Of a DNA stretch of 64,000 bases, positions 27,192 to 34,198 are shown piece by piece (the first letter of the stretch is position 1; every line of letters starts with the position of its first letter). A model generated the notes under the pieces. The model saw only the letters and a list, made by a program, of their open reading frames with translations, was not told where the DNA came from and searched no databases. Position numbers and translations under genes: made by a program. Origin of the DNA: Lachnospiraceae bacterium (GTDB lineage: Bacteria > Bacillota > Clostridia > Lachnospirales > Lachnospiraceae); contig JAAWJI010000004.1 in assembly GCA_022796795.1 (NCBI GenBank), positions 1 through 64,000 of the forward strand, given 5' to 3'.

Positions 27192-28511
27192 CTACAGTCT
27201 CCAGTAATGGTATCCCGCTAGAACAAAGGCATCCTTGTCTAGCATGCCCTTCACCTCCACCAGCACCTTTTTCTCATTCTCTGTCCTTTTAAACATCCCA
27301 TCCACCTGCTCCATGGTTAGCTTTGTAAACTCCTTATGACACACGGCAAGGATTACCGCATCCATCTCCTTTACTTCTTCCATAGACGCAATCTCCACCC
27401 CATACAGCCTCTTTGCCTCCTTGGCGTCTGCCACCGGGTCTGTGATGATTGGCTCTATCCCATACTCCCGCAGCTCCTTCACGATATCTATCACCTTGGT
27501 GTTCCTGGTATCCGGACAATTTTCCTTAAACGTAAAGCCCAGGATTGCTACCTGGGCCCGCCTTACTGGTATATTGGACTGAATGAGGTTTTTCACCACA
27601 TTCTCCGCCACATACTTTCCCATATCGTCATTGATTCTTCTTCCAGACAATATTATCTGGCTGTGATACCCCAGCTGCTCTGCCTTGTAGGTCAGGTAAT
27701 AGGGGTCTACCCCAATACAGTGGCCCCCCACTAACCCTGGCGTGAAAGGCAGGAAATTCCACTTGGTCCCGGCTGCCTCAAGCACTGCCTTTGTGTCAAT
27801 CCCCATCTTATTGAAAATGATGGACAATTCATTCATAAACGCTATGTTTATGTCCCGCTGGCTGTTTTCTATCACCTTCGCTGCCTCTGCCACCTTGATG
27901 CTCTCTGCCCGGTAAACCCCTGCATCCACCACCAGCTCATAGACCTTTGCCACCTCCTCCAAAGTCTCTCCATCCATTCCAGACACAATCTTGGTGATGG
28001 TTTCCAGCCTATGTACCTTGTCCCCTGGGTTAATCCGCTCCGGGGAATAGCCTACCTTGAAATCCACTCCACATTTCAGGCCGCTTTCCCGTTCCAAAAT
28101 AGGCACACACACCTCCTCTGTCACCCCTGGATAGACCGTAGATTCATACACAACAATAGAGCCCCTGGTAAGATTCCTTCCCAGTATCCGGCTTGCTCCC
28201 TCCACCGGAGTCAAATCTGGCGTATGGTCTGCATTGACCGGGGTTGGGACCGCCACGATGTGAAACTTAGCCTCCCGAAGTTTCCTCTCATCACTGGTAA
28301 ATACCACGGAAGTTTGCTGGATTACCTCATTTCCCACCTCATTGGTTGGGTCGATGCCTGACTGATAGAGCTTGATTTTTTCCTCATTCAAGTCAAAGCC
28401 AATCACCTGTACCTTTTTTGCAAAGGCTACCGCAATGGGCATCCCCACATAGCCTAGGCCTACCAAACTGATTTTTTCTCTCTGCTCCAAAATCTCCTCA
28501 AATAAACTCAT
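27192..28511 (-). CDS. UDP-N-acetylhexosamine 6-dehydrogenase (WbpO/TviB-like)
   Basis: A 439-residue NAD-dependent UDP-sugar dehydrogenase that oxidises C6 of UDP-GlcNAc or UDP-GalNAc to the uronate. Seen: SLVGLGYVGMPIA (NAD site), YESTVYPG, the catalytic Cys in PGLVGGHCIGVDPYYL, and GFTFKENCPDTRN of the UDP-binding domain. The stretch around the Cys, with LTYKAEQLGYH, fits the TviB/WbpO branch rather than UDP-glucose dehydrogenase. Substrate assignment is inferred from this similarity and from the adjacent epimerase. Confidence 0.88.
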   Translation of the reverse strand: MSLFEEILEQREKISLVGLGYVGMPIAVAFAKKVQVIGFDLNEEKIKLYQSGIDPTNEVGNEVIQQTSVVFTSDERKLREAKFHIVAVPTPVNADHTPDLTPVEGASRILGRNLTRGSIVVYESTVYPGVTEEVCVPILERESGLKCGVDFKVGYSPERINPGDKVHRLETITKIVSGMDGETLEEVAKVYELVVDAGVYRAESIKVAEAAKVIENSQRDINIAFMNELSIIFNKMGIDTKAVLEAAGTKWNFLPFTPGLVGGHCIGVDPYYLTYKAEQLGYHSQIILSGRRINDDMGKYVAENVVKNLIQSNIPVRRAQVAILGFTFKENCPDTRNTKVIDIVKELREYGIEPIITDPVADAKEAKRLYGVEIASMEEVKEMDAVILAVCHKEFTKLTMEQVDGMFKRTENEKKVLVEVKGMLDKDAFVLAGYHYWRL

Positions 28512-28513
28512 CT

Positions 28514-29596
28514 TTATAGCTCCTTTATCACATCTAAATATTTTTCCACAATGATATTCCTATCAAATTCCTGTTCCACCTTTTTCCTGGCCGCAAGTCC
28601 CATAGCCGCTCGTTCCTCATGGGACATTTTTATCACCTGTTCCATCATCTCACACAGCTTTGTCTGGTTCTTCTTCTCAAATAAAAATCCTGTTTTTCCA
28701 TGGGCTATGATTTCTCTACAGCCTGGTATGTCAGAGGCAATTCCCGGCCTTCCCGTTGCTGCCGCCTCCAACAGTACATTGGACATTCCCTCATGGTAGC
28801 TGGGCAATACAATACAGCTCATCTGGCTGTAAATCTCTCTCATATCCGCTACCATGCCATGGTAGACTACGGTATGCTCCTCTTGGAGCCCTTTCATTCT
28901 CTGTAGATACTCCTCCTCACAGAAACCACAGATATGAAACTCCGTATCCGGATATTTCCTCTTTATGGCTTTGGCTGCATACAGGTATTCCTCTATCCCC
29001 TTCTCCCTCATGAGCCTGCCTACAAACACAAACTTTACGGTTCCTTCCGGATACCCTTGCAATGCTTGGCGTTTTGTATTTACCCCAGACCCAGGCAACA
29101 GCTCATGTTTCCCAACACAGATCTGTTTTCTCAGGAATAAATCCATATTGGCTTGGTTTTGAAAGAAAACACAGCCTGCCCTCTTTAGGGCCAACTTATA
29201 TAAAAATAAGGATATTTTCTGCATGAGCCCTTTGTTCTCTACCGCGCTGCCCAGGCCCGTTATATTTACGATACTTGGTATCTTTTGTATCCTTGCCGCC
29301 AGGCTCCCGTACACATTGGGCTTTATGGTATACGTCAAAACTACATCTGGCTTTTCCCGTCTCAGGATGTTCCAGTATGTAAAGAATAGCTTTCCATCCT
29401 TCCATACGCTTGTCCCACGACGGTCTACCTTTGTGGCAAAGTAAGCACAGCCCTCCTTCTTTAACAGCTCCACTTCTTTTCCATAGGGCAATACGATCCC
29501 TACCTTATTCCCTTCCTCCAGCAGCCGCTCTATCAGTTCATGGCGCAGGTTATAGATATACGAGGCCTCATTTCCCAGCAAAAATATTTTTTTCAC
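28514..29596 (-). CDS. Family 4 glycosyltransferase, PglA/CapM-like
   Basis: A 360-residue GT-B glycosyltransferase. N-terminal YIYNLRHELIERL, central VVLTYTIKPNVYGSLAAR and NITGLGSAV are typical of transferases that add the second sugar on undecaprenyl-PP-linked HexNAc; the C-terminal domain has VFVGRLMREKGIEEYL and SYHEGMSNVLLEAAATGRP. Position two genes after the initiating phosphotransferase supports that role. It ends 2 bp before the dehydrogenase start, so coupled translation is likely. Confidence 0.88.
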   Translation of the reverse strand: MKKIFLLGNEASYIYNLRHELIERLLEEGNKVGIVLPYGKEVELLKKEGCAYFATKVDRRGTSVWKDGKLFFTYWNILRREKPDVVLTYTIKPNVYGSLAARIQKIPSIVNITGLGSAVENKGLMQKISLFLYKLALKRAGCVFFQNQANMDLFLRKQICVGKHELLPGSGVNTKRQALQGYPEGTVKFVFVGRLMREKGIEEYLYAAKAIKRKYPDTEFHICGFCEEEYLQRMKGLQEEHTVVYHGMVADMREIYSQMSCIVLPSYHEGMSNVLLEAAATGRPGIASDIPGCREIIAHGKTGFLFEKKNQTKLCEMMEQVIKMSHEERAAMGLAARKKVEQEFDRNIIVEKYLDVIKEL

Positions 29597-29618
29597 TTCT
29601 GTTTCCTTCTACTTCCTT

Positions 29619-30482
29619 CTAATTCCTTCCACAGATACTTGTCTCTAACCGGTTCCTTTGATAGTTCCCATCAAAGTCCTTACTCATCTCCTGTTCATAA
29701 ACCAGGCTGCCAAACACCTTATTTGTTAAAACGCTGATTTTTCCAGGGATTCTTTTTCCCAGCCATACCAAGGGGTTCCACAGCTTAGAAATCAGCATCG
29801 GGTGGCCTGCCCCTTTTGCTATCACCCTTACCATGTCGCTAGTCCTCACATATTCCCTATTCTGCGGGAAGTAAACCTTTCTCCCCCCATCTCCCATCAA
29901 AAGGCATAGGAATTCACATAAATCCTCAATATACAACATACTTCTTTCATTTTTTATATCTGGGAACAAGGGAATCTTCTTTGCTATTTTCTCCAGGGTA
30001 ACATAGTTCCCTTTGCATCCTTCTCCATACACCATGGGGGGACGCACAATGGCCACTCCAAATTCCAAATCTTCAAGCTTTTTTAGCTCCTTCTCTGCCC
30101 TTAACTTGCTTTTTCCATACCAGGTCTTTGGTTTCGGCACCGTATTCCTGTCAATGGTGCCTGTGTCCATTCCATACACACTCATGGAGCTCATAAAGAT
30201 AAATTGCTTTACCTTTTCTCTTTTTGCTTTTTGGGCCACCTCCACAGGCAGCGCCGTATTTACCTGCTCATACAGCTCCTTCAATTCCGGCCGCTCTTTC
30301 CTGTGCACAATCCCCGCCACATGGAACACCACATCATACCCCGTAAAGCTCCTCTGCCTCCAGCTCCCATCCAGCATATCCTGCGTCTCTATCTCATACT
30401 CCCCGCCATGTCTCTCCCTTGCCCACCTCTCAAAGGATTCCCCTATGTAGCTGTTTGCCCCTGTTATCAAAACACTCTTCAT
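29619..30482 (-). CDS. NAD-dependent epimerase/dehydratase (SDR family)
   Basis: A 287-residue extended SDR, with an N-terminal ITGANSYIGESF Rossmann loop, FMSSMSVYGMD and a Tyr-x3-Lys at YGKSK. Length and position beside the initiating sugar transferase recall WbpV/WbjB-like 4-ketoreductases or epimerases that complete the first sugar of the repeat unit. The exact reaction cannot be read. It is separated from the sugar transferase by only 6 bp. Confidence 0.8.
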   Translation of the reverse strand: MKSVLITGANSYIGESFERWARERHGGEYEIETQDMLDGSWRQRSFTGYDVVFHVAGIVHRKERPELKELYEQVNTALPVEVAQKAKREKVKQFIFMSSMSVYGMDTGTIDRNTVPKPKTWYGKSKLRAEKELKKLEDLEFGVAIVRPPMVYGEGCKGNYVTLEKIAKKIPLFPDIKNERSMLYIEDLCEFLCLLMGDGGRKVYFPQNREYVRTSDMVRVIAKGAGHPMLISKLWNPLVWLGKRIPGKISVLTNKVFGSLVYEQEMSKDFDGNYQRNRLETSICGRN

Positions 30483-30488
30483 TCTGCT

Positions 30489-31118
30489 TCATCCCTTTTC
30501 TTGTTTTCTTTCACTCAGCGCCCCGGTTCCGCCTTCCACTACTCCCTCAGAGCGCAAGACAGACAAAACCGTTCCCCAAAAGCAACGGATATCAAATCCA
30601 AGGCTCATGCGTCTCACATACTCCCCATCCAGGCGAGCCTTCACTGGTATCTCCAATTCATCTCGCCCATTGATCTGAGCCCAGCCGGTTAATCCCGGCA
30701 ATATGTCATTTGCTCCATATTGATCCCGCTCTGCAATCAGGTCATATTGATTCCAAAGAGCTGGTCTGGGACCGATGACGCTCATCTCTCCCTTAACAAT
30801 GTTAAAAATCTGCGGCAATTCATCCAAAGATGTTTTCCGCAGAAATTTTCCTACCTTTGTAATATACTGCTTCGGATTTTCCAGCGTATGGGTTGGCATA
30901 TCCTTAGGAGTATCAATCCGCATAGTGCGGAATTTTAAAATATAAAAATTACTCTTATGAATTCCTATCCGTTTCTGCCGAAAAAAAACTGGCCCCTGAG
31001 AGTCCAGTTTTATTGCCACTATAATCACTAAAAACAAGGGTGATAGTAGAATGAATCCCACCACAGATAAAATCAGATCTATTCCCCTTTTTATTTTTAA
31101 ATATCCCTTTTGTCTCAC
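30489..31118 (-). CDS. Initiating undecaprenyl-phosphate sugar phosphotransferase
   Basis: A 209-residue bacterial sugar transferase (WbaP/PglC/EpsL type) that starts the repeat unit by moving a sugar-1-phosphate to undecaprenyl phosphate at the inner membrane face. One N-terminal hydrophobic segment (LILSVVGFILLSPLFLVIIV) precedes the catalytic domain: GPVFFRQKRIG, KFRTM, KTSLDELPQ, VIGPRPAL, LPGLTGWAQINGR. The start is GTG at 31118, overlapping the LoaP stop as GTGA, with AAAGGA 8 nt upstream; longer readings would extend into loaP. Confidence 0.92.
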   Translation of the reverse strand: MRQKGYLKIKRGIDLILSVVGFILLSPLFLVIIVAIKLDSQGPVFFRQKRIGIHKSNFYILKFRTMRIDTPKDMPTHTLENPKQYITKVGKFLRKTSLDELPQIFNIVKGEMSVIGPRPALWNQYDLIAERDQYGANDILPGLTGWAQINGRDELEIPVKARLDGEYVRRMSLGFDIRCFWGTVLSVLRSEGVVEGGTGALSERKQEKG

Positions 31119-31669
31119 ACTACGCCATTCCTTTCCAGGACACGATTTTCTATTGAATCCCCTTCCACCCAAATCCCCAACAAAATCTCCCTCTCTCTCC
31201 CAAACAACCGTACTCGAATCACCACATACCGCAGCCGGATTCGCTTTTTCACCACACATCCCAAATAATCCCGCAGAGGTTCCCCACAGGCCACAATATT
31301 CCCCTGTTTATCCACCTTCACAGGTGACAGCCGCACCGTATACTCTTCATCCCCCTGAAGAAGCTTCTTCAAAAACGCTTCCTCCTCCTGGGAAACCGGA
31401 TAAAATTCCCCTTCTTCTTTCCCCAGGAGACGGGTAAACTGGGGCACAGCCTTTAACTGCCGGTAGAACGCCTCCGGTTCCCCGGTACGTACAAACACAT
31501 ATCCAGGGAACAACCGCTCTGTATGAATCCGGCAGCTTCCCTGAATCCGCCAGACTGCCTCCCTTTTTAATAGGAAACAATCCTCACAGGCCTCCGGGGC
31601 AATCACCCGGCGGATCATATCTATGGTCTTCTCTTCCTCTCCTGTGATGGTCTGTATGGCATACCACAT
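31115..31669 (-). CDS. loaP: LoaP, NusG-paralogue antiterminator
   Basis: A 184-residue specialised NusG paralogue of the LoaP group, which in Firmicutes heads long exopolysaccharide or antibiotic operons and makes RNA polymerase read through terminators. NGN domain at residues 1-105 (MWYAIQTITGEEEKT, ERLFPGYVFVRT, LLGKEEGEFYPVS) and a C-terminal KOW-like domain (VKVDKQGNIVACGEPLRDYLGCVVKK). AAAGGA lies 8 nt upstream. It is translationally coupled to the sugar transferase and is second to another NusG-like gene. The long AT-rich operon downstream is the natural target. Confidence 0.88.
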   Translation of the reverse strand: MWYAIQTITGEEEKTIDMIRRVIAPEACEDCFLLKREAVWRIQGSCRIHTERLFPGYVFVRTGEPEAFYRQLKAVPQFTRLLGKEEGEFYPVSQEEEAFLKKLLQGDEEYTVRLSPVKVDKQGNIVACGEPLRDYLGCVVKKRIRLRYVVIRVRLFGREREILLGIWVEGDSIENRVLERNGVV

Positions 31670-31690
31670 GCTGATTTTCCTTTCCCTGAT

Positions 31691-31776
31691 TTTGCTTTAC
31701 AGGATGCACTTTCCTTTACGCGGCGTGCGCATCCCCCAGAGGGCTTTTTGCTTTACAAAATGCAATTTCCTGTAAA
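31691..31776 (-). repeat. Two imperfect 30-bp direct repeats in the loaP leader
   Basis: 31691-31720 and 31747-31776 match at 24 of 30 positions, starting with identical TTTGCTTTAC, with a 56-bp period. On the operon strand the upstream copy can fold as TTTACA/TGTAAA around an AAAT/ATTT stem. They lie in the 277-bp leader of the second NusG-like gene, where a LoaP-responsive RNA element could be expected; that role is only a guess. Confidence 0.45.
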
Positions 31777-31946
31777 AAAGCCTATGCTCCGCCACTTTGC
31801 GGCCAATCCCCCAAATTCTATGGATTCGTTATCTGGTACGTTGGCATGCTTCGCAGTCTCATACTGTAAGGCACGCCTGGTACTTTGTTACTAAACAGCA
31901 AAGCCAAATCACAGACTCCCTGTTCTCTGTCAGGAACGCATTTTTC

Positions 31947-32513
31947 TCAGCTCTTCGCCATGATTTCCAGTCCCACCTGCAGTTCCGGAAAATCCTTGTC
32001 CCAGGTTTTCTCAGGAGCAATCCCAATCCGAGCCATCCGCTTATGCCGGTCTATCCTCCGAATCAGCTGCTCTTTTCCCTGAAGGGGCCCCTCTGTCACA
32101 AAGGTCTGTCCGTCCCGGATATAACCCCGGGACATTCCCAGATGATGTCCGGCTCCCCACAAGTTCCGCAAAAACTGCTCTTCCTCCGGATTCAGGGGAA
32201 CCAAGAGACTGCTGTCCGCAAGAATATCTCTCATATAGGAACTATTTTTCAGCTCTCGGATCAGCAGCTCCCTGTTCCCACTTTCCAAAAACACATACTG
32301 CGGGAAACAAAGCTTCCGCTCCAGATGCCAGGAACCCTCATACCGGCGCATATGATCACAGGTAAATACAAAAGCATCCTGCAGCGCTTCCGGGCTTAAG
32401 GTCTGCCTGCACAGGGCAAGCACATCCTGGCTATTTTGACTTTTACAATGTATGAAATACCAGATGCCGGCAGCCTCCTTTACGGTTTCTTCCCATTTTT
32501 TATCTGTTTTCAT
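31947..32513 (-). CDS. Divergent LoaP/NusG-like antiterminator, first gene of the operon
   Basis: A 188-residue NusG-like protein with the same domain plan as its neighbour: IWYFIHCKSQNSQDVLALC aligns with the start of LoaP, then LERKLCFPQYVFLESG (NGN core) and a C-terminal KOW-like part (IRDGQTFVTEGPLQGKEQLIRRIDRHKR). The ATG at 32513 has no visible Shine-Dalgarno. An AAAGGAGG stands inside the frame and is followed 8 nt later by ATC (32463-32465), exactly where LoaP has its ATG, so the true start may be that codon or the gene may be compromised. It is the first gene downstream of the invertible segment. Confidence 0.72.
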   Translation of the reverse strand: MKTDKKWEETVKEAAGIWYFIHCKSQNSQDVLALCRQTLSPEALQDAFVFTCDHMRRYEGSWHLERKLCFPQYVFLESGNRELLIRELKNSSYMRDILADSSLLVPLNPEEEQFLRNLWGAGHHLGMSRGYIRDGQTFVTEGPLQGKEQLIRRIDRHKRMARIGIAPEKTWDKDFPELQVGLEIMAKS

Positions 32514-32528
32514 GATAATTTTGCATGG

Positions 32529-32560
32529 ATTTTCGTAGAGTACCCTACTCTACGAAAATT
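32529..32560. repeat. Left inverted repeat (IR-L)
   Basis: 14-bp perfect arms (32529-32542 and 32546-32559) with centre CCC (32543-32545). Exact reverse complement of 32769-32800 over 32 bp. On the operon strand it would form a hairpin in the leader just before the first start codon. Confidence 0.92.
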
Positions 32561-32595
32561 CTGAAAGCTGTTTGTGAAATATTTTCTTCAGGGAA

Positions 32596-32623
32596 ATAAT
32601 AAGACAGAATATTTTGAATTCAA
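32596..32623 (-). promoter_or_regulatory. Weak leftward promoter candidate inside the segment
   Basis: Read leftward: TTGAAT (32618-32623), 16-bp spacer, TATTAT (32596-32601). If active it would give basal transcription of the polysaccharide operon in the present orientation, so the present state may be low rather than fully off. Confidence 0.35.
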
Positions 32624-32719
32624 TAGGATTTGTCACGCCTTAATTTCGGGAATTTTATCCTGGATTCCAGGATTTGGAGATAAAAAAGTAGTAAAATAAG
32701 TCAAAAATTACAATTCATA

Positions 32720-32748
32720 TTGAAAAAACCGTAGATTCTGGTTATAAT
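32720..32748 (+). promoter_or_regulatory. Strong promoter inside the invertible segment, pointing right
   Basis: TTGAAA (32720-32725), 17-bp spacer, TATAAT (32743-32748): sigma-A consensus apart from the last two bases of the -35. The predicted start (about 32755) is just before the right repeat, so in this orientation the transcript would begin with the IR-R hairpin and run toward tetR. Confidence 0.75.
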
Positions 32749-32762
32749 AGTACCTGTTGAGC

Positions 32763-32807
32763 AAAAGCAATTTTCGTAGAGTAGGGTACTCTACGAAAAT
32801 TGCTTTT
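32763..32807. repeat. Right inverted repeat (IR-R), extended palindrome
   Basis: A 21-bp perfect stem with a GGG loop. The inner part (32769-32800) is the reverse complement of IR-L; the outer AAAAGCA/TGCTTTT (32763-32769 and 32801-32807) extends the palindrome only here. Ending in TTTT, it might also weaken transcription leaving the segment to the right. Confidence 0.9.
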
Positions 32808-32971
32808 ATCTCGCTGTTATTGATTGTTAATTGCTGTATATTTTATAATTAATATGATTTTTCTTTATATTTTCCAAAATATTCTATTTCTATGCTTTAT
32901 TTTTCAAAACACACTTTCTTTTTTCGATCATAAAATCCCATAATGATATCTCTTTTTTTATCACTAATCTA

Positions 32972-33000
32972 TTGACAAACCCACTTCTCAAATATATAAT
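32972..33000 (+). promoter_or_regulatory. tetR promoter (full consensus)
   Basis: TTGACA (32972-32977), 17-bp spacer, TATAAT (32995-33000). Both hexamers are perfect. It gives tetR a promoter independent of the invertible segment. Confidence 0.85.
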
Positions 33001-33004
33001 CCAG

Positions 33005-33025
33005 TTATATAAATATTTTATATAA
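33005..33025 (+). promoter_or_regulatory. Probable TetR operator
   Basis: Palindrome TTATATAAA-TAT-TTTATATAA directly after the -10, covering the transcription start: a typical site for TetR autorepression. Confidence 0.65.
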
Positions 33026-33059
33026 ATAGATTATTTGTGATTTGAAGGAGATCTTACCA

Positions 33060-33635
33060 ATGCCCAAACAGCGCATCACAAGAGAAACGGTCATCGCCGC
33101 TGCCTTTGAAATAGCAAGAGCCAGCGGCATGGAGCAGGTTCTGGTAAAAAATATTGCGGATAAAATCGGCTGCTCGGTGCAGCCCATCTACAGCTACTGC
33201 AAAAACATGGACGGCTTGCGTCAGGATATAACTCAGCAGGCCTGTGTATTTATCCGAGATTTTGTGGCACAGCATTTAGATCCAAAGGATTTATTCCGCA
33301 GCACAGGCCAGGCCTATCTACAATTAGCAAAGGAGGAGCCTCATTTATTTAAGCTCTTTGTTTTACATGAGAGGAGGGGGATTTCGTCCCTGGAGGATTT
33401 ATATGAAGCAGAAGCCAGCCCTCAGATGCCTCAGGCTATTGCAGAAAGCCTGAATATAAGCATTTCCCAGGCAAAGCAGCTGCATTTGCACATGCTGATC
33501 TATACCATAGGGATCGGCACTATTTTTTCCGTCACCACCCCTGGGATTTCCGCTGAAGAAATCTATACGCAGCAGGAATTGGCCTATGAGGTATTTTTAC
33601 AGTGGGTATTAAGCAATGAGGGGCCTAAGTCATGA
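33060..33635 (+). CDS. TetR/AcrR-family transcription regulator
   Basis: A 191-residue one-component repressor. The N-terminal helix-turn-helix is clear (RITRETVIAAAFEIARASGM, then LVKNIADKIGCSVQPIYSYCKNMDGLR); the C-terminal ligand domain ends at about 190 residues and is not assignable to a ligand. GAAGGAG is 9 nt before ATG 33060; the in-frame TTG at 33042 lacks that support. It is followed by a flavodoxin-like gene with 19 bp between, so it probably represses itself and that gene through the palindrome at 33005-33025. Confidence 0.9.
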   Translation: MPKQRITRETVIAAAFEIARASGMEQVLVKNIADKIGCSVQPIYSYCKNMDGLRQDITQQACVFIRDFVAQHLDPKDLFRSTGQAYLQLAKEEPHLFKLFVLHERRGISSLEDLYEAEASPQMPQAIAESLNISISQAKQLHLHMLIYTIGIGTIFSVTTPGISAEEIYTQQELAYEVFLQWVLSNEGPKS

Positions 33636-33654
33636 AAAAGAAAAGGAGACACAC

Positions 33655-34197
33655 ATGAACCAGGGAATCATCATCTACAAATCCAAATATGGATCAGCAA
33701 AAAAATACGCCCACTGGCTTCGGGATCTCACCGGCTTTGACTGCCTGGAAGCGTCAAAGGCCGCATGGAACAGGGCAGACGCCTGTGATACCATCCTGTT
33801 CTGCGGCGGCATTTATGCCTCCGGCATCGCGGGTCTCTCTTCCCTGAAGAAAAATCTCCCCTGCTGGAAGGATAAAAAGATCCTTGTCCTCTGCGTGGGA
33901 GCCTCCCCTTATGAGGAAGCTGCCTTTGCCGAAATCAGACAGCACAATATGACAGGATATTTAAAGGAAATCCCGCTTTTTTACGGGCGTGGCGCCTGGG
34001 ATGAGAGTCGGATGACATTTGTGGACCGAATCCTGTGCGGGATGCTGCAAAAATCTCTGGCAAAAAAAGACCCGGACGCATATGAACCGTGGATGGAGGC
34101 TCTCCTAAGTTCTGCCGGCCAGGTCTGTGATTGGACAGACAAAAAATATTTAGTTCCTCTGCTGGATGCCCTGAACTCCAACTCCTGCTCTGACTAA
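33655..34197 (+). CDS. Flavodoxin-domain protein
   Basis: A 180-residue protein with a flavodoxin-like FMN fold: IIIYKSKYGSAKKYAHWL is the phosphate-binding loop region, TILFCGGIYASGIAGLSSLKKNL and KILVLCVGASPYEE the later strands. It resembles HemG-like or menaquinone-linked flavodoxins of Clostridia. AAAAGGAG lies about 8 nt upstream of the chosen ATG. Second gene of the tetR operon, so its expression probably answers to an unknown TetR ligand, perhaps a redox-active or toxic compound (inference from context). Confidence 0.8.
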   Translation: MNQGIIIYKSKYGSAKKYAHWLRDLTGFDCLEASKAAWNRADACDTILFCGGIYASGIAGLSSLKKNLPCWKDKKILVLCVGASPYEEAAFAEIRQHNMTGYLKEIPLFYGRGAWDESRMTFVDRILCGMLQKSLAKKDPDAYEPWMEALLSSAGQVCDWTDKKYLVPLLDALNSNSCSD

Positions 34198-34198
34198 G

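Larger units (their letters stand above)
32529..32800. promoter_or_regulatory. Candidate invertible promoter segment (inverton)
   Basis: A 272-bp segment bounded by perfect 32-bp inverted repeats, 32529-32560 and 32769-32800. Each repeat is itself nearly palindromic: 14-bp arms ATTTTCGTAGAGTA / TACTCTACGAAAAT around a 3-nt centre that is CCC on the left and GGG on the right, so only the centre gives each site direction. Inside lies a near-consensus promoter (32720-32748) now pointing right, away from the polysaccharide operon. Inversion would move it to 32581-32609 pointing left, with a start point about 60 nt before the first gene. No gene lies inside. No recombinase is recognised in the window, so one encoded elsewhere would be needed. 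Confidence 0.75.

Noticed and set aside
32529..32560. IR-L as a simple rho-independent terminator
   Set aside because: The stem is AT-rich, symmetrical, has no proper U-tract, and is matched by an exact inverted copy 210 bp away.
32529..32800. Inverted repeats as ends of an insertion sequence or MITE
   Set aside because: No transposase, no target-site duplication at the borders, and a well-formed promoter inside directly upstream of a capsule-type operon; the inverton explanation fits better, though MITE is kept as the alternative to test.
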